Shown here: positions 59,115 through 64,000 of the stretch, piece by piece | Layout: every line of letters begins with the position of its first letter | How positions within the stretch are numbered: position 1 is the first letter of the stretch | Assembly: GCF_000968685.2 (NCBI RefSeq) | Contig: NZ_LAKD02000054.1 | Coordinates: 41,508-105,507 of the forward strand | Source of the DNA: Streptomyces antioxidans | GTDB lineage: Bacteria; Actinomycetota; Actinomycetes; Streptomycetales; Streptomycetaceae | Length of the DNA: 64,000 nt | Reading direction: 5' to 3' | Made by a program: the position numbers and the translations under genes | Notes under the pieces: generated by a model | What the model was told of the DNA's origin: nothing | Seen by the model: only the letters and a program-made list of their open reading frames with translations | Databases searched by the model: none

Positions 59115-60002
59115 TCATTCCTCCCTCGGTACGGAGCGTAGATGCACGATGTCCCCGGCGGAGACCGGCTCCTGGACCCCGCCTTCCGTGGCCAGAACCA
59201 GCCGCCCGTCGCCATCGATCGCGACCGCCTCGCCGATGCGCTCCCGGCCGCCCGGGAGCTCGGCCCGCACCTGGCGCCCGAGGGTCGCACAGCCCGCCGC
59301 GTACGCCTCCTGGAGGCCGCTGGCCCCGGGGTCGCCCGCGAAGCGGCGCCACTCCCCGTACCACTCCGCGATCGACCGCAGCACGGCCCGCAGCAGCGGA
59401 TCGCGGTCGGAGGAGACGGCGTTCGCCAGGGCCAGCGACCCGGCGGTGGGAACGGGAAGTTCACCGGCGCGCAACGAGACGTTGAGACCCATGCCGATCA
59501 CCACCGCGTCCCCGGCCCGCTCGGCGAGGATCCCGCCGAACTTCCGCTCCTCGTCCCCGACCGTCACCAGCAGGTCGTTCGGCCACTTCAGCGCGGTGTC
59601 CACGCCCGCCGTACGGCTGAGCGCCCCGGCCGCCGCGACCCCGGCAAGCAGCGGCAGCCAGCCCCAGCGCCCGGTGGGCACACCGGCCCCGCCGGGCCGT
59701 AGCAGGATGGAGAAGAAGAGCCCGGACCTGGCCGGGGCCGTCCAGGCGCGGTCGAGCCGGCCGCGCCCCGCGGTCTGCTCCTCGGCGATGAGCACCGCGC
59801 CCTCGGGGGCCCCGGCCCGCGCCCGGGTGACCAGATCCGTATTGGTCGAGCCGGTCGCCCGCACCACCTCGAGCTCGGTCCACAGCCCGCCGGGCCGCAC
59901 CAGCCCCCGGCGCAGCGCGGCGGCGTTCAGTGGTGGCCGCTCCAGGTCGGACCAGCGTCCGCGCGCGTCACCTGGGCTCCCTGAGGTGTCAGAAGGCGTC
60001 AT
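59115..60002 (-). CDS. birA: Biotin--[acetyl-CoA-carboxylase] ligase
   Basis: A 295-residue biotin protein ligase, attaching biotin via biotinyl-AMP to the carboxylase alpha subunit encoded at the window's end. Motifs: STNTDLVTRAR, EQTAGRGRLDRAW (biotin/ATP loop), LKWPNDLLV and GGILAER. It lacks the N-terminal repressor HTH, so it is a class I ligase. ATG at 60000-60002; ribosome site weak. Divergent from pccB by 186 bases. Confidence 0.93.
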   Translation of the reverse strand: MTPSDTSGSPGDARGRWSDLERPPLNAAALRRGLVRPGGLWTELEVVRATGSTNTDLVTRARAGAPEGAVLIAEEQTAGRGRLDRAWTAPARSGLFFSILLRPGGAGVPTGRWGWLPLLAGVAAAGALSRTAGVDTALKWPNDLLVTVGDEERKFGGILAERAGDAVVIGMGLNVSLRAGELPVPTAGSLALANAVSSDRDPLLRAVLRSIAEWYGEWRRFAGDPGASGLQEAYAAGCATLGRQVRAELPGGRERIGEAVAIDGDGRLVLATEGGVQEPVSAGDIVHLRSVPREE

Positions 60003-60188
60003 GGGGGCCAGCCTAGGGTCAGGAGGTGTGGCCAACGACGCAGTGCCACCGGACGGAGCCGCCGATACGCTACGTGCCGGTAGCCCAGCCAGCGCAAAGC
60101 CACCGAACGATCCAGATACCCCCGAAACCCGACAGGCCCCGAAGACCCCGCCGTATCCACCCCCAGGACGAGCAGGAGCCGCATCCCG

Positions 60189-61787
60189 ATGTCCACCGAG
60201 CCGGAGACCGCCCCCGAGATTCCAGACCGCCACACCACCGCGGGGAAGCTCGCGGACCTGCAGCGCCGCATCGAAGAAGCGACCCACGCGGGGTCCGCGC
60301 GCGCGGTGGAGAAGCAGCACGCCAAGGGCAAGCTGACCGCGCGCGAACGCATCGACCTCCTCCTGGACGAGGGGTCCTTCACCGAGCTCGACGAGTTCGC
60401 CCGGCACCGCTCGACCAACTTCGGCATCGACCAGAACCGGCCCTACGGGGACGGGGTCGTGACCGGTTACGGCACGGTCGACGGCCGCCCGGTGGCCGTG
60501 TTCTCCCAGGACTTCACGGTCTTCGGCGGGGCGCTCGGGGAGGTGTTCGGCGAGAAGATCGTCAAGGTCATGGACTTCGCGCTGAAGACCGGCTGCCCGG
60601 TCGTCGGCATCAACGACTCCGGTGGCGCCCGGATCCAGGAGGGCGTGGTCTCCCTCGGCATGTACGGCGAGATCTTCCGCCGCAACACCCACGCCTCCGG
60701 GGTGATCCCGCAGATCAGCCTGGTCGTGGGCCCGTGCGCGGGCGGGGCCGTCTACTCCCCGGCGATCACCGACTTCACGGTGATGGTCGACCAGACCTCA
60801 CACATGTTCATCACCGGGCCGGACGTGATCAAGACGGTCACCGGCGAGGACGTCGGCTTCGAGGCGCTGGGCGGCGCCCGGACCCACAACACCACCTCCG
60901 GTGTCGCGCACTACATGGCCGGGGACGAGAAGGACGGCATCGAGTACGTCAAGGGCCTGCTGTCCTACCTCCCCTCCAACAACCTCTCCGAGCCCCCGGC
61001 CTTCCCCGACGAGGCCGACCTGGAGGTCTCGGACGAGGACCGGGAGATGGACACCCTCATCCCGGACTCGGCGAACCAGCCGTACGACGTGCACAAGGCC
61101 ATCGAGCACGTGCTGGACGACAACGAGTTCCTGGAGACCCAGGCGCTCTTCGCGCCCAACATCATCACCGGCTTCGGCCGGGTCGAGGGCCACCCGGTGG
61201 GCATCGTGGCCAACCAGCCGATGCAGCTCGCCGGCTGTCTGGACATCGACGCCTCCGAGAAGGCCGCACGCTTCGTGCGCACCTGCGACGCGTTCAACGT
61301 GCCCGTCCTGACCTTCGTGGACGTGCCCGGCTTCCTGCCCGGCACCGACCAGGAGTACGACGGCATCATCCGGCGCGGCGCCAAGCTGATCTTCGCCTAC
61401 GCGGAGGCCACCGTCCCGCTGATCACGGTCATCACCCGCAAGGCGTTCGGCGGCGCGTACGACGTGATGGGCTCCAAGCACCTGGGCGCGGACCTCAACC
61501 TGGCCTGGCCGACGGCGCAGATCGCGGTCATGGGCGCCCAGGGCGCGGTCAACATCCTCCACCGGCGCACCATCGCCTCCTCCGACGATCCGGAGGCCGC
61601 CCGCACCGAGCTGATCGCGGACTACGAGGACACCCTGCTGAATCCGTATATCGCGGCCGAGCGGGGGTATGTGGATGCTGTGATCATGCCCTCCGAGACG
61701 CGTCGCCACATCGTCCGCGGTCTGCGGACGCTGCGGAACAAGCGCGAAGCGCTGCCCCCGAAGAAGCACGGCAACATCCCCCTGTAG
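60189..61787 (+). CDS. pccB: Propionyl/acetyl-CoA carboxylase beta subunit
   Basis: A 532-residue carboxyltransferase subunit that moves CO2 from carboxybiotin to propionyl- or acetyl-CoA, giving (methyl)malonyl-CoA. The two crotonase-like halves are evident: SGGARIQEGVVSLGMYGEI and GPCAGGAVYSPAITDF in the first, TFVDVPGFLPGTDQEYDGII and KAFGGAYDVMGSKHLGAD in the second. ATG at 60189 follows AGGAG. It is followed by the epsilon subunit at 38 bases. The C-terminus RNKREALPPKKHGNIPL is typical for PccB. Confidence 0.95.
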   Translation: MSTEPETAPEIPDRHTTAGKLADLQRRIEEATHAGSARAVEKQHAKGKLTARERIDLLLDEGSFTELDEFARHRSTNFGIDQNRPYGDGVVTGYGTVDGRPVAVFSQDFTVFGGALGEVFGEKIVKVMDFALKTGCPVVGINDSGGARIQEGVVSLGMYGEIFRRNTHASGVIPQISLVVGPCAGGAVYSPAITDFTVMVDQTSHMFITGPDVIKTVTGEDVGFEALGGARTHNTTSGVAHYMAGDEKDGIEYVKGLLSYLPSNNLSEPPAFPDEADLEVSDEDREMDTLIPDSANQPYDVHKAIEHVLDDNEFLETQALFAPNIITGFGRVEGHPVGIVANQPMQLAGCLDIDASEKAARFVRTCDAFNVPVLTFVDVPGFLPGTDQEYDGIIRRGAKLIFAYAEATVPLITVITRKAFGGAYDVMGSKHLGADLNLAWPTAQIAVMGAQGAVNILHRRTIASSDDPEAARTELIADYEDTLLNPYIAAERGYVDAVIMPSETRRHIVRGLRTLRNKREALPPKKHGNIPL

Positions 61788-61825
61788 CTCCTGGCCCCCT
61801 AGCCCCCTAGCGAAGGGCTGTTCCC

Positions 61826-62032
61826 ATGATCCGCATTGTCCGGGGCAACCCGACCCCCGAGGAGTTGGCCGCCACCCTGGCGGTGGTGCAAGCACGCGCG
61901 GCGGCCGTCACGGCCGCCGCGCGGACCGAGGACGATCCGGAGGAGTGGTCCGACCCGGCCCGCACCATCCCCAGCCACCGGGTGCCGCACCCCGGCCCCA
62001 CGGCGTGGCGCACCACCTACTGGCCCGCCTGA
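61826..62032 (+). CDS. pccE: Acyl-CoA carboxylase epsilon subunit
   Basis: A 68-residue protein with the family opening IRIVRGNPTPEELAATLAVV and the closing W...TYWPA. Such epsilon subunits are specific to actinobacteria and stimulate the alpha/beta carboxylase. ATG at 61826. A 42-bp palindrome follows its stop. Confidence 0.9.
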   Translation: MIRIVRGNPTPEELAATLAVVQARAAAVTAAARTEDDPEEWSDPARTIPSHRVPHPGPTAWRTTYWPA

Positions 62033-62062
62033 GCCGCCGCGGCGGGCCCGCATGACGGCTTC

Positions 62063-62104
62063 GCGCCGGGGCGCCTGAGTACGCGTACTCAGGCGCCCCG
62101 GCGC
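62063..62104. terminator. Perfect 42-bp palindrome after pccE
   Basis: Twenty-one bases starting GCGCCGGGGCGCC are followed, with no loop, by their exact reverse complement; the centre is GAGTACGCGTACTC. In RNA it can fold with a small loop at the centre and would be a strong terminator for pccB-pccE. Confidence 0.9.
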
Positions 62105-62126
62105 CCGTGGCCCCAGGATCGGATTC

Positions 62127-62258
62127 ATGCTGTGGTCCGAGCCGCCCGATGAGCCGCCCGAGGAACTGCGGCGGGCCGAGGCCATGCTCCGCCGCGCCCG
62201 CACCGTCCTGACCGTCTCCGTGCTGCTGGCGATGTGCCTCCTCGGCATGTGGCCCTAG
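62127..62258 (+). CDS. 43-residue single-pass membrane peptide
   Basis: Short frame from ATG 62127 (AGGA eight bases upstream) to TAG. The first 23 residues are charged and Pro/Glu/Arg-rich (EPPDEPPEELRRAEAMLRR); the rest is a membrane helix (TVLTVSVLLAMCLLGMWP). Third-position GC and the ribosome site support a real gene. A small ORF at this place, between pccE and maf, is what I recall from other streptomycetes. Function unknown. Confidence 0.6.
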   Translation: MLWSEPPDEPPEELRRAEAMLRRARTVLTVSVLLAMCLLGMWP

Positions 62259-62317
62259 GGGAGGTCCGGTGGAAGCCCCGGGCCGGGCCGTCCCGGGGGC
62301 CGCTTACCCTGGTGCGC

Positions 62318-62923
62318 ATGACTGCGCAGCGCACTCTCGTCCTCGCGTCCGCCTCGCCCGCCCGGCTCGGGCTGCTGCGACAGGCCGGATTGGCGCCGAA
62401 GGTGATCGTCAGTGGGGTGGACGAGGACGCGCTCGACGCCGAGACCCCCGCCGAGCTGGCCCGGGTGCTGGCCGAGGCCAAGGCCACCGCCGTGGCCGGG
62501 CTCACCGAGACGGCCGGGTCCCTCGTCGTCGGCTGCGACTCGGTACTGGAGCTGGACGGTCAGGCGCTCGGCAAGCCCGCCGACGCCGAAGAGGCCACCG
62601 CCCGCTGGAAGTCGATGCGCGGCCGGGCCGGGGTGCTGCGCACCGGGCACTGCGTGATCGACACGGCCAGCGGCCGCCGCACCTCCGCCACCGCGTCCAC
62701 CACCGTCCGCTTCGGCGAGCCGACGGACGAGGAGATCGCGGCCTACGTCGCCAGCGGCGAACCGCTACACGTGGCGGGCGCGTTCACGCTCGACGGCCGT
62801 TCGGCGCCGTTCATCGACGGCATCGAGGGCGACTCCGGAAACGTGATCGGGCTGTCCCTGCCGCTGCTCCGCCGGCTGCTCGCCGAACTGGACGTGCGGA
62901 TCACGGACCTCTGGAACGACTGA
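62318..62923 (+). CDS. maf: Maf-family nucleoside triphosphate pyrophosphatase
   Basis: A 201-residue enzyme hydrolysing noncanonical or UTP/dTTP-type nucleotides to NMP and PPi, linked to septum inhibition. The N-terminal LVLASASPARLGLLRQAG is diagnostic; VVGCDSVLELDG and DGIEGDSGNVIGLSLPLL are also typical. ATG at 62318 has no Shine-Dalgarno, but TACCCT lies seven bases upstream, consistent with a leaderless mRNA. Confidence 0.92.
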   Translation: MTAQRTLVLASASPARLGLLRQAGLAPKVIVSGVDEDALDAETPAELARVLAEAKATAVAGLTETAGSLVVGCDSVLELDGQALGKPADAEEATARWKSMRGRAGVLRTGHCVIDTASGRRTSATASTTVRFGEPTDEEIAAYVASGEPLHVAGAFTLDGRSAPFIDGIEGDSGNVIGLSLPLLRRLLAELDVRITDLWND

Positions 62924-63039
62924 CGGCCAACGGCCAGACCAGCGGCCGACGACTAGGGAATTCCGGCTAGGCGTTTCCCCGGACTTCCCTTAGGTCTTTC
63001 CCTGGAACCTGCCCGGCTCCGGCCGGGTCTCTCCCCGGC

Positions 63040-63489
63040 TCAGGCCGGGCTCGGGGCGTCCTGGCCGCCCGGGGCCTCGGCGGCGGGCTCCGAGGACGGC
63101 TCCGCCTCGTACCCCAGCAGGCTCAGCACGATCAGCCCCAGCACCACCATCATGAACGCGAACGCCGCCCAGCCCACCAGGCCGACCGAGAACGCGCCCA
63201 ACAGCCCGTGCACCACCGCACAGGTGATGAGCAGGATGCGGGCCAGGCGCCCGGGGGCGCGGTCACGCACGGCGGCGCGCAGCAGCACCACCCCGCACAC
63301 CAGCAGATAGAGGCCGAAGAGGCCGCCCGCGACCCAGGTCCCGATCGACATCGCGTCGGTGTCCATGCCGCCGAGAGACATCTGCTGACGGTCCACGACC
63401 AGGCCGAGAATCCAGTTCAGCAGCGCTATGCCGACCGCCTCGACCATCAGCGTCACTGCCGCCACCGCGGCCACAGGTCTGCGCGCCAC
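63040..63489 (-). CDS. Conserved four-TM membrane protein
   Basis: A 149-residue protein with four hydrophobic segments (about 5-28, 48-70, 82-103, 107-128) and an acidic Pro/Ser/Ala tail. The conserved position between maf and the carboxylase alpha gene is familiar from streptomycetes. No motif suggests a substrate. GTG at 63487-63489. Convergent with maf. Confidence 0.75.
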   Translation of the reverse strand: MARRPVAAVAAVTLMVEAVGIALLNWILGLVVDRQQMSLGGMDTDAMSIGTWVAGGLFGLYLLVCGVVLLRAAVRDRAPGRLARILLITCAVVHGLLGAFSVGLVGWAAFAFMMVVLGLIVLSLLGYEAEPSSEPAAEAPGGQDAPSPA

Positions 63490-63834
63490 CGCGATCCCCT
63501 CCCACTCTGTCAGTGCCGAAGCACGCTACTAACGGGTATGCGCCGCCACAAGAGGCGTGCACGAGCTGAACCCCATGGCAAAGTTTCCGCCCGGCATTCG
63601 TAGGGTCTCCACAAAGAAACGGGAAGCGCCGCAGCACGGCGCGCCAGAGACCTTGCCCACATCGCGGACCGCAAGCCAGCCCCGAAAACCGGGCGTACCG
63701 TGGAGCGACGGGGGATTGGGACGTTCGTCCAGCACGAGGTTCACGCTCCGTGTGGTCAAGCTCACGCCCGGGGTCTTCTCGGCGCGAGGTGTTGCCTGTA
63801 CCTAAACTCGGCTTGTTTCAAGGAGGGAGCCATC
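63490..63834. promoter_or_regulatory. 345-base upstream region of the carboxylase alpha gene
   Basis: Must hold the promoter of the alpha-subunit gene and of the divergent membrane protein. A small plus-strand open frame here (63557-63805) has poor coding character. AAGGAGGGAG at 63821-63830 is the ribosome site of the alpha gene. Confidence 0.5.
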
Positions 63835-64000
63835 GTGCGCAAGGTGCTCATCGCCAATCGTGGCGAGATCGCTGTCCGTGTTGCCCGTGCCTGTCGGGAT
63901 GCCGGGATCGCGAGCGTAGCCGTCTACGCCGATCCGGACCGGGACGCATGTCATGTGCGCGCGGCAGATGAAGCCTATGCGCTGGGTGGTGACACCCCGG
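63835..64000 (+). CDS. accA2: Acetyl/propionyl-CoA carboxylase alpha subunit (biotin carboxylase, 5' end only)
   Basis: The window ends 55 codons into this gene. The visible VRKVLIANRGEIAVRVARAC followed by GIASVAVYADPDRD is the universally conserved start of biotin carboxylase domains. The full protein is expected to carry biotin carboxylase plus C-terminal biotin carrier domain, be biotinylated by the BirA encoded nearby, and work with pccB and the epsilon subunit. GTG at 63835 follows AAGGAGGGAG. Confidence 0.95.
   Translation, partial: MRKVLIANRGEIAVRVARACRDAGIASVAVYADPDRDACHVRAADEAYALGGDTP

Noticed and set aside
63557..63805. 82-codon frame before the carboxylase alpha gene
   Set aside because: No ribosome site and mixed composition; the region is better read as promoter and leader.

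Overview
The window is chromosomal DNA of a filamentous actinomycete, almost certainly Streptomyces. The GC content is very high with a strong third-position GC bias, GTG and TTG starts are frequent, and genes typical of the genus are present: a conservon, chaplin-type LAXTG surface protein, Rpf-like transglycosylases with a c-di-AMP riboswitch, hutH beside a GGDEF gene, an acyl-CoA carboxylase locus, and a tRNA-Leu(UAA) that looks like the developmental regulator bldA. There are no rRNAs, CRISPR arrays, integrases or transposases. Small repeats and inverted-repeat elements occupy several intergenic gaps.

Layout. 1-7.3 kb: an RpiR regulator and a histidine-ammonia-lyase-like protein (minus strand), divergent from a four-gene glycine betaine/carnitine-type ABC importer (ATPase, two permeases, lipoprotein) followed by an NCS1 permease. 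7.4-10.7 kb: a minus-strand operon of a small unknown protein, a DUF6879 protein and a STAND (NB-ARC/TPR) NTPase; every cistron carries one rare TTA codon. 10.8-21 kb: housekeeping block with a MatB-like acyl-CoA synthetase, cystathionine beta-synthase, GDSL esterase, thiolase, small conserved proteins and a Bax-inhibitor-1 family protein. 21.2 kb: the bldA-like tRNA. 21.7-25 kb: MacB-like ABC exporter. 25-30.6 kb: cyclopropane synthase, type II NADH dehydrogenase with two Rex-type sites upstream, and the ppx-DUF501-ftsB/divIC run leading from enolase. 32-34.4 kb: two LysM transglycosylases, the first behind a ydaO/c-di-AMP riboswitch.

34.5-43.3 kb is the accessory core. A canonical P450 diverges from a conservon (cvnA-B-C-D plus a CYP157-like P450 lacking the ExxR motif), followed by a compact operon of a small leader ORF, an indole/tryptophan prenyltransferase and a tryptophanase, which predicts a prenylated indole product. 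The conservon cvnC gene has a TTA codon, so it too should depend on bldA.

43.3-53 kb: DUF6479, MazG, SurA-like and HNH lipoproteins, a DUF2079 membrane protein, VOC protein, an L,D-transpeptidase, a LAXTG surface protein and hutH. 53-64 kb: a GAF-GGDEF cyclase, enoyl-CoA hydratase, a second ExxR-less P450, adenylate cyclase, birA, then pccB, the carboxylase epsilon subunit, a 43-residue ORF, maf, a membrane protein and the start of the biotin-carboxylase alpha subunit. BirA biotinylates the alpha subunit, which works with pccB and epsilon to make (methyl)malonyl-CoA; the MatB-like enzyme can make the same extender from free acid.

The most interesting signals are the all-TTA STAND operon (with a possible ATC start), the pair of ExxR-less P450s sharing a C-terminal tail, the prenyltransferase/tryptophanase operon with a hairpin-bearing leader ORF, and two independent 23-bp tandem arrays, one framed by 43-bp inverted repeats.
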